From the NCBI GenBank assembly GCA_029053015.1, contig JAIDHX010000015.1, forward strand, positions 1-64,000: 64,000 nucleotides of DNA, written 5' to 3'. The notes below the pieces were generated by a model, which was not told the DNA's origin, did not search any database, and saw only the letters and a list, made by a program, of their open reading frames with translations. Shown one piece after another: positions 23,568 through 31,979 of this stretch; positions within the stretch are counted from its first letter, which is position 1; every line of letters begins with the position of its first letter. This DNA is from Lachnospiraceae bacterium. GTDB lineage: Bacteria > Bacillota > Clostridia > Lachnospirales > Lachnospiraceae. The position numbers and the translations under genes were made by a program.

Positions 23568-25634
23568 ATGGCGGTAGATATGCTGGAGGAAAAAGAGTTT
23601 TTACAAGGGTTGACGGTGGAACTGAAAAAAGCGGCGGATAAGCTTTTGGGGAGACTGGGGTATCATTCTGACGCTTACAGGGAAAATGCAAGGTATTTGT
23701 GGGAGTACAGGAGCGATTTTGACGAATACGAGATGCTTTTTAACAGGCTTGATATGGATAGGCTGGTAGATGCGGGCGAAAAGACGAAGGAACAGTTTCA
23801 CCGGATTTTAAAAATGCTGGATTCGCCGTATTTTGCCAGAATTAATTTTACACAAAAGGAAGAGCCAGAACCTTTAAAGGTCTATATCGGGAAGTTTTCT
23901 TTTTGGGATATAAAGAGCGAATATGAGGTGTTTGACTGGAGAGCGCCGATTGCCAGCATGTACTATGAGTTTGAGCATGGAGACGCCTATTATGATGCGC
24001 CTGCCGGAAGAGTAGAGGGGACGGTTGACTGTAAGAGACAGTATCGGATTGCGCGGGGGATTCTGGAGTATGCGCTGGAAAGCGATCTTAGCATAAGTGA
24101 CGAGATTTTGCAGAAAGAGTTGTCACAGACGTCGGATCATAAGATGAGGGACATTGTGACAACGATTCAAAAGGAACAGAACCGTTTGATTCGCAACGAA
24201 CTGGCGGATGTTTTGATTGTACAGGGTGTGGCCGGCTCGGGAAAAACTTCTGTAGCCCTGCACCGTATCGCCTATTTTTTGTACCGTTACAGAAATGAAA
24301 TTTCCTCGGAAAACTTTTTGATTATTTCGCCTAATGGCATTTTTGTGGATTATATTTCCGGTGTCCTTCCGGAGCTTGGTGAGGAGAATATCAGGAGTAT
24401 TGGGATGGAAGATATTGCGAAAGCCTGTCTGCCGAAGGAACTGCGGATGGAAAGACTGTGTGGTCTGGCGGATCGGTTTTTGACGTCTCAGGACAAGGTG
24501 TGGCTGGAGCGCAGCGCTTTTAAGGCAACGGCAGAATTTGTGCATCAGTTGGACGCATATCTGCGCTATTGTGATGAGAATCTTTTTACAGCGAAGGATT
24601 ATGCATATGAGGGCGGTGTCATAAAGGCGGATTTTATACAAAGGTATTATGCAAAGCAGACGGCATTTCCGGTTTTTGTCCGGCTGCAGGAGACGGCGCA
24701 GGCAATGGTAGAGGAGATGAAAGCGCTGAAAGCAAAAGGCTATGGCACGCATAAAAAGGAAGCGCTGGAATGGCTGACGGAAAGGCTTTCAGGCAAGGAT
24801 GCGATTTCCCTGTACCGAGGGTTCTGGCAGTATATTGGGAAGGAAGAACTTTTTGTCTGGGAAGAAGGCGGCGAGTTGGAGAGCGCGGATATTTTTCCGC
24901 TGATTTATGTCAGGTTGTATCTGGAGGGCGGGTTCCAAAATGAAACCATTAAATATCTGTTGATTGACGAGATGCAGGATTATACACCGATACAGTATGC
25001 AGTCATCAATAAGCTGTATTCATGCCGAAAAACCATTTTGGGAGATATTTCGCAAAATGTGATGCCGTTTGTGGAAAGTTCTCTGGATTTTTTGAAAGAA
25101 ATATATCCGGCGGCTGAAGTCATAGAAATGAACAAAAGTTATCGTTCCACCTATGAAATTATGGAGTTTGCACAGGGGATTCGCAGGAATGTTGCCATAG
25201 AGCCGGTTCAGCGGCATGGAGAGAAGCCTGTGCTGGTGCAATGCCGGGACGATGAAGAAGAAAGAGAAAAACTGCGGCAACTGATAGCAGGAGACGGGGA
25301 TTTTTGTGGAAAAGAAAAAATCGGCGTGATATGCAAAACCGGTATTCAGGCAAAGGAATTGTATGAATGGCTTTTAGAACAGAGCCAAAACAAAGAGCAG
25401 CTTCATCTGCTGGATTATGACAGCGAAGAATTTTATGATGGCGTTATGGTTACGTCGGTGGCAATGTCGAAGGGACTGGAGTTTGATGAGGTGGTGATTC
25501 CTGATGTGGATGATATCAATTACTGCTCCGAATATGACAGGGGACTTTTGTATGTGGCATGCACAAGGGCGATGCACAGACTTACCCTGCTGTATAGCAA
25601 GAATGCCAGCAGGCTGATAGACAAACTGTTATAA
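23568..25634 (+). CDS. helD: HelD-like UvrD/Rep-family helicase
   Basis: 688 residues from ATG 23568 (GGGGAGGA upstream). The N-terminal arm of about 200 residues is followed by superfamily-1 helicase motifs: Walker A GVAGSGKTS (220-228), IDEMQDYTP (motif II), LGDISQNV (motif III), VTSVAMSKGLEFDEVVIPD (motif V) and YVACTRAMHRL (motif VI). In Bacillus HelD binds RNA polymerase and removes stalled or DNA-bound enzyme to recycle it. The arm and motif II with Asp-Glu-Met-Gln-Asp match that group better than DNA-repair UvrD. No operon partners. Confidence 0.88.
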   Translation: MAVDMLEEKEFLQGLTVELKKAADKLLGRLGYHSDAYRENARYLWEYRSDFDEYEMLFNRLDMDRLVDAGEKTKEQFHRILKMLDSPYFARINFTQKEEPEPLKVYIGKFSFWDIKSEYEVFDWRAPIASMYYEFEHGDAYYDAPAGRVEGTVDCKRQYRIARGILEYALESDLSISDEILQKELSQTSDHKMRDIVTTIQKEQNRLIRNELADVLIVQGVAGSGKTSVALHRIAYFLYRYRNEISSENFLIISPNGIFVDYISGVLPELGEENIRSIGMEDIAKACLPKELRMERLCGLADRFLTSQDKVWLERSAFKATAEFVHQLDAYLRYCDENLFTAKDYAYEGGVIKADFIQRYYAKQTAFPVFVRLQETAQAMVEEMKALKAKGYGTHKKEALEWLTERLSGKDAISLYRGFWQYIGKEELFVWEEGGELESADIFPLIYVRLYLEGGFQNETIKYLLIDEMQDYTPIQYAVINKLYSCRKTILGDISQNVMPFVESSLDFLKEIYPAAEVIEMNKSYRSTYEIMEFAQGIRRNVAIEPVQRHGEKPVLVQCRDDEEEREKLRQLIAGDGDFCGKEKIGVICKTGIQAKELYEWLLEQSQNKEQLHLLDYDSEEFYDGVMVTSVAMSKGLEFDEVVIPDVDDINYCSEYDRGLLYVACTRAMHRLTLLYSKNASRLIDKLL

Positions 25635-25775
25635 GCCTGTAAAATTTCCATATATCTTACAGTGCTTTTATGAAAACAAGGTGTTATAATGATGTCAGCG
25701 GGATAGTATATTTGCGCGAGAGAAAAGAAATTTACCGGATTGTCTCCGATATAGTAAGGAAGGGAAGGCGGTCAT

Positions 25776-26942
25776 TTGAAGAGCACAAAAGGCAGGGGGA
25801 GGAAAATTGCATACAGTGTGATTGCGGGGCTTGTCGTGCTTTTAAATATAGCGGCATGGTGCTTTTCGGGCTTCAGCGACTGGTACATAGCACATATCTT
25901 TCCGATATGGGTCAACACCTATGGAAGATTTTCAGGACTGTTTTCTTTTTCTGTGGGGGAAATTCTGCTCTGCCTCGGCGTTTTGCTGACGGCGGCTGCG
26001 GTTTTGCTGGCGCTTGTGTTTTTTGTCTGTATGCTGATACCTGCGTACCGCAGGGGCGGAAAAAAGCGGCTGTTTGTGGGAGCGGGTATTTTTTACAAAA
26101 TATACGCGTGGATTCTTTTAGGCGTCTGTCTGATTATGACGTTGAACTGTACCCTGCTGTACCACGGCAATACCTTTAACAATCGGTATTTCAGCGGAAT
26201 GGGGAGGGACTCTTATGATTTGGAGGAACTGCTTGTTGTCAGGAATTTTGTGGTGTGCCGGTGTAATGAACTATGTGGGCAGATGGAACGGGACGAAAAC
26301 GGGGATATTATTTACCGGGGGGATATGGAGCAGGAGGCTATCCGTATTATGCAGGCGCTGGGGGAGGAATACGGCGGTCTGAGCGGTTTTTATCCGCGCC
26401 CGAAGCCGCTTTTGTTCTCGGACTTTATGTGCCAGCAGTATATGCAGGGCTACTATTTTCCGTTTTCCATGGAAGCCAATTACAATGATGTGATGTATCT
26501 TATGAATAAACCGGCCACCCTCTGTCATGAGCTTGCGCATTTAAAGGGTTATATCTATGAGGACGAGGCAAACTTTATCGGATTTCTGGCGTGTGTTTCC
26601 TCCGATGATTTGGTGTTCCAGTACAGCGGTTATCTGAGCGTGTTATATTATCTGGACAATGATTTTTATGATGCAGTCGGAGGCGACTTAGAGCGTTATC
26701 GGCAGGAGGAAGCAATTCTGCCACAGGTACATGCGGACAATGTTTTTGTGAAGCAGGAGGATTGGGACAGAATCAACGAGGAGGCGCTGATAGATACGGA
26801 AATCGTGGAGGCAGCCTCGGACAGCTTTACAGAGGCTTCCCTGAAGCTGAACGGTGTGGAGGATGGCATGATAAGCTACAATCGTGTGGTAAAGCTTTTG
26901 CTGCAATATTATCTGGACGTAAAACACGGCTGTGAGGAGTAA
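25776..26942 (+). CDS. DUF3810-family membrane protein with HExxH motif
   Basis: 388 residues. Three membrane segments occupy residues 10-140 (IAYSVIAGLVVLLNIAAW, EILLCLGVLLTAAAVLLALVF, IYAWILLGVCLIMTLNC). A soluble domain follows with TLCHELAHLKGYIYEDEANF: HELAH plus a downstream Glu resembles a gluzincin/zinc metallopeptidase site. DUF3810 proteins are predicted membrane peptidases of unknown target. TTG 25776 is used, after GGAAGGGAAGG. A terminator overlaps the stop. Confidence 0.82.
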   Translation: MKSTKGRGRKIAYSVIAGLVVLLNIAAWCFSGFSDWYIAHIFPIWVNTYGRFSGLFSFSVGEILLCLGVLLTAAAVLLALVFFVCMLIPAYRRGGKKRLFVGAGIFYKIYAWILLGVCLIMTLNCTLLYHGNTFNNRYFSGMGRDSYDLEELLVVRNFVVCRCNELCGQMERDENGDIIYRGDMEQEAIRIMQALGEEYGGLSGFYPRPKPLLFSDFMCQQYMQGYYFPFSMEANYNDVMYLMNKPATLCHELAHLKGYIYEDEANFIGFLACVSSDDLVFQYSGYLSVLYYLDNDFYDAVGGDLERYRQEEAILPQVHADNVFVKQEDWDRINEEALIDTEIVEAASDSFTEASLKLNGVEDGMISYNRVVKLLLQYYLDVKHGCEE

Positions 26943-26961
26943 GGCCTCACAGCCGCTTTTC
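26927..26961. terminator. Bidirectional terminator between DUF3810 and PurF-like genes
   Basis: CGGCTGTGAGG (26927-26937) pairs perfectly with CCTCACAGCCG (26945-26955), followed by CTTTTCG. The left arm lies inside the end of the DUF3810 coding sequence. Confidence 0.75.
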
Positions 26962-26972
26962 GTTACGATTGT

Positions 26973-28379
26973 TTATTCCCTGCCGTCCCAGCAGTAGGTA
27001 CAGAGTTTGCATTTATCGATGCCGACGGCATCCAGCATGTCATCCAGTCTGTTGAAACGCAGTGAGGTAAAGTTTAACTCCTTGCGGATTTCTTCTACCA
27101 TGCGCTCATGTTTTTCGGAATCAGGGTCGGCATATTCCTTTAAAACTTCGTCCGTCACATTGCCGTTTTCCAGTCTTGCAATGACGCGTCTGGTGATTAA
27201 ATCCATCTCCGAGGAGGAACGTGAAAAATTCAAGTATTTACAGCCGTAGAGCAGAGGCGGGCATGCGGGACGGATATGTACTTCCTTTGCACCGCTCTGG
27301 TACAAAAATTCGGTGGTTTCCCGAAGCTGCGTTCCCCTTACGATGGAGTCGTCGATAAGCAAAAGGCTTTTATCACGAATCAGGTCATCCACTGCAAGCA
27401 GTTTCATTTTGGCAATCAGATTGCGCTGGCTCTGTATGGTCGGCATAAAGGAGCGCGGCCAGGTAGGGGTATATTTGATAAAGGGTCTGGAAAAAGGAAT
27501 TCCGGACTCGTTGGCATAGCCGATGGCATGCGCGATGCCGGAGTCGGGTACGCCTGCCACAATGTCAGGTTTTACATTGTCCCGCTGCGCCATTTTTGCG
27601 CCGCAGTGATAGCGCATCTGTTCCACGCTGACGCCCTCATAGGAGCTGGACGGATAGCCGTAGTATACCCACAAAAAGGTGCAGATTTTCATGTTGGGAT
27701 TGGGATTTACCAGTGTGATGCAGTTTTTGGGCGTTATCACCACAACCTCGCCTGCACCAAGCTCTTTATAGTCGGTATAGCCCAGATTCTTGTAAGCAAA
27801 ATTTTCAAAGGCAGCGCAGAAAGCATTTTCCTTGCGCCCGATGGAGATGGGGGTCCTGCCGTACTTGTCGCGTGCCGCGTAGATGCCATTCTGATTCATC
27901 AGCAGCAGGGAGATGGAGCCGTCTACCTCTTCCAAAGCGTAAGAGATTCCGTCTATCAGGTTTTCTTTTTGATTAATCAGGGAAGCCACAAGCTCGGTCG
28001 CATTGATATCGCCGCCGCTCATTTCCAAAAAGTGGGAGTGTCCGTTGTCAAACAGCTTGCGCGTCAGTTCTTCCACGTTGTTAATCTTGCTCACTGTGGT
28101 GAGGGCATAGGTGCCATGGTGGGAGCGCACGATAAGCGGCTGAGGCTCATAGTCGGAGATGCAGCCGATGCCCAGAAAGCCTTTCATTTCATGAATATCT
28201 TTGTCAAATTTTGTCCGAAAAGGAGCATTTTCAATATTGTGGATGGAGCGGTTAAAACCGTCCTCTCCATAAACTGCCATACCGCCCCGCCTTGTTCCCA
28301 AGTGAGAGTGGTAATCGATGCCGAAAAATAAATCAAACACACAGTCCTGCTGTGAAGCTACGCCAAAAAAACCGCCCAT
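26973..28379 (-). CDS. PurF-like amidophosphoribosyltransferase without catalytic cysteine
   Basis: 468 residues with both halves of PurF. The N-terminal Ntn domain keeps the fold (YHSHLGTRRGGMAVYG, DGSISLLLMNQNG), and the PRTase domain has the PRPP loop LLLIDDSIVRGTQLRET. The C terminus CKLCTYCWDG resembles the cysteine ligands of Fe-S-containing PurF. However the chain begins MGGFFGV, where active PurF begins M-C-G: the glutamine-attacking Cys is Gly and no alternative upstream start restores it. It may use free ammonia, have a new acyl or amine substrate, or be regulatory. It is monocistronic, away from other purine genes, so a true purF probably lies elsewhere. Confidence 0.85.
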   Translation of the reverse strand: MGGFFGVASQQDCVFDLFFGIDYHSHLGTRRGGMAVYGEDGFNRSIHNIENAPFRTKFDKDIHEMKGFLGIGCISDYEPQPLIVRSHHGTYALTTVSKINNVEELTRKLFDNGHSHFLEMSGGDINATELVASLINQKENLIDGISYALEEVDGSISLLLMNQNGIYAARDKYGRTPISIGRKENAFCAAFENFAYKNLGYTDYKELGAGEVVVITPKNCITLVNPNPNMKICTFLWVYYGYPSSSYEGVSVEQMRYHCGAKMAQRDNVKPDIVAGVPDSGIAHAIGYANESGIPFSRPFIKYTPTWPRSFMPTIQSQRNLIAKMKLLAVDDLIRDKSLLLIDDSIVRGTQLRETTEFLYQSGAKEVHIRPACPPLLYGCKYLNFSRSSSEMDLITRRVIARLENGNVTDEVLKEYADPDSEKHERMVEEIRKELNFTSLRFNRLDDMLDAVGIDKCKLCTYCWDGRE

Positions 28380-28600
28380 TCCTGTTACCCTGCCCTTTCA
28401 GTTTGTATTTATCATATTTATCATACCTTGTTTTAGGGCTCCCGACAAGAGAAAATGCTATATGCAAAATGGATAAATATTTTGGCGAATTTTAACTTGA
28501 GATAGTAAAAATGATGAAAGTATGTTACATTAAAAAGGAACATTCCCTGAATGGAAAGATTACATAAAAATGTGCGCTGAATGTGCGGATGGGAGCAGAC

Positions 28601-30892
28601 ATGAAATATATCACCATAGAAGAAAACGGCATACATATTGTATTTGGTATTACAAAGAAAAATCAGATTAAGCTTCTCCATTTTTCCCGAATTGAATTTA
28701 ACGAGGAGGATATCTGCCATTTTGGGGAAGAGTGCAAGGTGGAGGATAGAGGAAGAAAGGAACAGTTTATCGACGAAGCGTTCCAGCTTGTGCAGATAAA
28801 TCTGTCGGGCTACAACCGTCCCTATGAAAAGCATGGCAATAAACATATTGTGACGGCGCCGGGCTATCTGCTCACTTACGCAGGTATGGAGGACACCTGC
28901 AATGACATTGGCAGAAGGCTTGTTATCCATCAGGAGGATACGGAGGTAACGCATATCCATGTGGAGACGGTTATGCAGTTTTACGATGGCAGCAGCGTGG
29001 TCCGCGTGTACAATACAGTGAAAAATGTCGGGGAGGAAATGCAGACGCTGGAGTATATTTCTTCCTTCTGTTATACCGGTCTGGAAAAAGAGGGGAACTG
29101 GACATCGGATGAAAAAATGGTGGTTGCGATTCCTTTTAACGGATGGCAGAAGGAAATGAGCATCCAAAAGTTTTATTTCGGCACACTTGGCCTGGCGCAG
29201 ACACAGCCCGGCGTTTATCAGCGTACTTCTCAGGTTTTAGAGGTTACAAATACCGGCAACTGGTCCACCAAAAAATACCTGCCGCTGGGTTACGTGGAAA
29301 ACAGGGAGGCGCATACGGGGCTGTTCTGGCAGATTGAGCACAACGGTTCGTGGCATTATGAAATCAGCGACCAGAATATGCATTTTTATCTCTGTGTCAG
29401 CGGTCCGACGGAGGTGCAGTCCCATTGGTTTAAAAATCTTGCGCCGGGGGAGGAGTTTACCTCTGTGCCGGTGGCGGTGGGAGTCTCGCACGACAGTTTT
29501 GAGGAGGCGATGGGTGAGCTTACAAAATACCGCCGCATGATCCGCAGGCCAAATCGGGATGACGAAGAATTGCCGGTTATTTTTAATGACTATATGAACT
29601 GCCTGTTTGGGGATCCCACGACGGAGAGGGAAATACCATTGATAGATGCGGCAGCGGAATGTGGCTGCGAGTATTATGTGATAGATGCCGGATGGTATGC
29701 ACCGGGCGAGTGGTGGGACAGTGTAGGCGAATGGCAGGAGTGCAGGGAGCGTTTTCCGAATGGCATAAAAGAGGTCACGGATTATATCCGTGAAAAGGGT
29801 ATGGTTCCGGGCGTATGGCTGGAACTGGAGGTCATGGGTATCAACTGTGAAAAAGCAAAGCAGGCGCCGGACGACTGGTTTTTTGTCAGACATGGCAAAA
29901 GGGTCTATGACAGAAGCCGGTATCAACTGGATTTCCGCAATCCGGCGGTGATAGCGCATGTAAATGAGGTGATTGACCGCGTCGTAAACGAATATGGCGT
30001 GGGATATATCAAGATGGATTACAATATTGAACCCGGAATCGGCACTGAGCTTTACGCGGAGAGTGTGGGTCAGGGTATGCTGGAGCATGAGAGGGCTTAT
30101 CTTGCGTGGCTGGATGATGTTTTCAGGCGGTATCCGGATTTGGTGATTGAAAATTGTTCCAGCGGGGGTCTGCGGATCGATTATGCCCTGCTGTCCCGTT
30201 ACAGTATACAGTCAACTTCCGATCAGGAGGATTACCGCAATTATGCGACGATAGCGGCAAATGCCGCTGCCGGCGTCACACCGGAGCAGGCGGCGGTCTG
30301 GTCCTATCCCATGCATATATTTACAGAGTATGGTTTTTCAAAACCGGGGTATGTAGAGCGGGGTATAGAAGAGGTCATTTATAATATGGTGAATGCCATG
30401 CTGCTGCGTATCCATCAGAGCGGCCATCTGGCGGAGCTGTCGGCGGAGCGGCTTGATTTGGTCAAGGAAGGAATTCAAATCTACAAGCGGATTCGCAAGG
30501 ATATCAAAAATGCGCTTCCCTTCTGGCCTCTGGGTCTGGCACACAATGAAGATATGTGGCTCTGCGCCGGATTAAAAATGGAAGACAAGGCATATGTTGC
30601 GGTATGGAAAAGGGATATGCTGGGAAAATACGATAACCGGAAACCGATAAAGAACAGGGACTTGCGGGATAATCTGATAGAGATTCCGTTGGAAGGTCTT
30701 CATTTTTCCAGCCATGAGTACGAGATAAAAATCCTGTATCCGGAGCTGGAACAGGTGCCATATGCCATAGTCAATGATGTTTTGGAAGTACATTTTGCCA
30801 AACCTGTTATGGCGCGCCTGTTTGAAATCAAAGAGATAAAGCGAGAGGAACCGAGCTTTACGATTCTGGACGATGGTTTTATCCTGTTGTAA
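28601..30892 (+). CDS. Alpha-galactosidase, glycoside hydrolase family 36
   Basis: 763 residues from ATG 28601 (GATGGGAG upstream), typical of the tetrameric GH36 enzymes. There is no signal peptide, so it acts in the cytoplasm on imported raffinose- or melibiose-type sugars. The N-terminal beta-sandwich is followed by a TIM barrel: DAGWYAPGEWWDSVGEW, WLELEVMG, nucleophile Asp473 in YIKMDYN, and acid/base Asp541 in TSDQEDYR. Released galactose could feed GalK and GalT at 43.7-46.5 kb. The gene is on its own, divergent from the PurF-like gene. Confidence 0.92.
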   Translation: MKYITIEENGIHIVFGITKKNQIKLLHFSRIEFNEEDICHFGEECKVEDRGRKEQFIDEAFQLVQINLSGYNRPYEKHGNKHIVTAPGYLLTYAGMEDTCNDIGRRLVIHQEDTEVTHIHVETVMQFYDGSSVVRVYNTVKNVGEEMQTLEYISSFCYTGLEKEGNWTSDEKMVVAIPFNGWQKEMSIQKFYFGTLGLAQTQPGVYQRTSQVLEVTNTGNWSTKKYLPLGYVENREAHTGLFWQIEHNGSWHYEISDQNMHFYLCVSGPTEVQSHWFKNLAPGEEFTSVPVAVGVSHDSFEEAMGELTKYRRMIRRPNRDDEELPVIFNDYMNCLFGDPTTEREIPLIDAAAECGCEYYVIDAGWYAPGEWWDSVGEWQECRERFPNGIKEVTDYIREKGMVPGVWLELEVMGINCEKAKQAPDDWFFVRHGKRVYDRSRYQLDFRNPAVIAHVNEVIDRVVNEYGVGYIKMDYNIEPGIGTELYAESVGQGMLEHERAYLAWLDDVFRRYPDLVIENCSSGGLRIDYALLSRYSIQSTSDQEDYRNYATIAANAAAGVTPEQAAVWSYPMHIFTEYGFSKPGYVERGIEEVIYNMVNAMLLRIHQSGHLAELSAERLDLVKEGIQIYKRIRKDIKNALPFWPLGLAHNEDMWLCAGLKMEDKAYVAVWKRDMLGKYDNRKPIKNRDLRDNLIEIPLEGLHFSSHEYEIKILYPELEQVPYAIVNDVLEVHFAKPVMARLFEIKEIKREEPSFTILDDGFILL

Positions 30893-30899
30893 AATATAT

Positions 30900-30923
30900 T
30901 GAGCCGGCGTTTATGCCGGCTCA
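30900..30923. terminator. Hairpin between convergent genes, probable terminator
   Basis: TGAGCCGGC (30900-30908) pairs perfectly with GCCGGCTCA (30915-30923) around a 6-base loop. Leftwards the strand continues ATATATTTTAC, a weak T-run. It overlaps the 3' end of the SGNH hydrolase gene. Confidence 0.55.
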
Positions 30924-31540
30924 TTGACGTAGGACATGATATCGTCAAAGATGGCGCGGTAGCCGTCTTCGTTGATATGCATACCTTCTATTGTATATTC
31001 GCTTTTTAGTCTGCCCTGTTCGTCTTTCAGGTTTTTGTTTATATCGATATACCTTTGGTTGTGTCTAGCGGCAAGTGCGGCAACTTCCGCGTTTGCAAGG
31101 GTTATTTTTTCATTGGTGCGGATTCGGAGACATTCTTTCATGGACTCCGTGGCGGCTTCATAATTAACCGGATAGTATGCCATCAGATAAATTCTGATAT
31201 CCGGCAGGTTCTGTTCAACAGCGGTAATGATTTTGTCATAGGTTGCAATCATCCTGGCTATGGGAATGGACGGGTCACTCAAATCATTTGTCCCGATGTT
31301 GATAAAAAGGCGCGAGGGTTTCAGGTCGAGGATACAGGTGTCCAGAGCGTTCCACAATTCTTCGGACACAAAGCCGCCGACGCCGCGGTTGTAAATGATT
31401 TTATCACTTCCGCTTTCTTCCAAAAGCTTGTTGATAGGAAACATTTCCATAAGGGAAGAGCCGGCAAAAACGGTTTCGCCGCACTGTGCCGTTTTGTTGG
31501 CTTCGCGGTAACGCGCCAATTTCATCTCTTTATCTGTCAT
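30911..31540 (-). CDS. SGNH/GDSL-family hydrolase
   Basis: 209 residues, no signal peptide. The SGNH blocks are visible: FAGSSLM (block I, Ser), NRGVGG (Gly), FINIGTNDL (Asn in GTND) and GMHINEDGYR (Asp/His pair with His in GMH). Such enzymes deacylate lipids or acetylated sugars; a carbohydrate esterase role is likely here. It has a GGAGGA site. It lies 37 bp downstream of the two tRNA-Gly genes on the same strand with no strong terminator in between, so it may be read through from the tRNA promoter. Confidence 0.85.
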   Translation of the reverse strand: MTDKEMKLARYREANKTAQCGETVFAGSSLMEMFPINKLLEESGSDKIIYNRGVGGFVSEELWNALDTCILDLKPSRLFINIGTNDLSDPSIPIARMIATYDKIITAVEQNLPDIRIYLMAYYPVNYEAATESMKECLRIRTNEKITLANAEVAALAARHNQRYIDINKNLKDEQGRLKSEYTIEGMHINEDGYRAIFDDIMSYVNEPA

Positions 31541-31577
31541 AACAAAATTCCTCCTGTCCGTTTTTGCGTAACAAAAA

Positions 31578-31650
31578 AGCGATAGACGGGGCTCGAACCC
31601 GCGACCTCCACCTTGGCAAGGTGGCGTACTACCAACTGTACTACTATCGC
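31578..31650 (-). tRNA. tRNA-Gly (anticodon GCC)
   Basis: 73 nt. Acceptor GCGATAG pairs with CTATCGC, discriminator T. The anticodon loop TTGCCAA gives GCC. The T-arm GGTTCGAG is standard. CCA is not encoded. Confidence 0.95.
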
Positions 31651-31742
31651 ATTTACCGCATGTGTACCATGCGTTGAAGGTATGAAATTAATATTGCAGA
31701 TACTGCATAAGCTGTATCTTGTATGGCTTTTCTGCCGTACAG

Positions 31743-31813
31743 AGCAGGTGATGGGAATCGAACCCACGTATCCAGCTTGGAAGGCTGGTGTTCTACCATT
31801 GAACTACACCTGC
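31743..31813 (-). tRNA. tRNA-Gly (anticodon TCC)
   Basis: 71 nt. Acceptor GCAGGTG pairs with CACCTGC, discriminator T. The anticodon loop CTTCCAA gives TCC. T-arm GGTTCGATTCC. CCA is not encoded. It is the first gene of a two-tRNA transcript. Confidence 0.95.
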
Positions 31814-31840
31814 AAATGGGGTTTCTTACGAACGACTTAA

Positions 31841-31869
31841 ATCTTATCATAGGAGAGGGCAAAAGTCAA
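31841..31869 (-). promoter_or_regulatory. tRNA operon promoter
   Basis: On the minus strand TTGACT (31869-31864), 17-bp spacer, TAAGAT (31846-31841), about 28 bp before the tRNA 5' end. Near consensus, as expected for stable RNA. Confidence 0.75.
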
Positions 31870-31893
31870 CCCTAAATTTTCATGTTCTCACCG

Positions 31894-31923
31894 TTGACAA
31901 ATTCCGCCTTATCTGCTTATACT
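31894..31923 (+). promoter_or_regulatory. Promoter of the unknown coiled-coil gene
   Basis: TTGACA (31894-31899), 18-bp spacer, TATACT (31918-31923), divergent from the tRNA promoter. Confidence 0.65.
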
Positions 31924-31979
31924 GATTACAGGGGACGGCACCCATAACAAAAAACAGCAATTGTAACTTGTAAACTTAA

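Noticed and set aside
27276..28331. Long open frame on the plus strand opposite the PurF-like gene (351 codons)
   Set aside because: It is the antisense of a well-conserved coding sequence, has no ribosome site and no recognisable domain.
28380..28600. Possible purine riboswitch upstream of the PurF-like gene
   Set aside because: I looked for a three-way junction with conserved loops on the minus strand and saw none; only an ordinary divergent intergenic region is visible.
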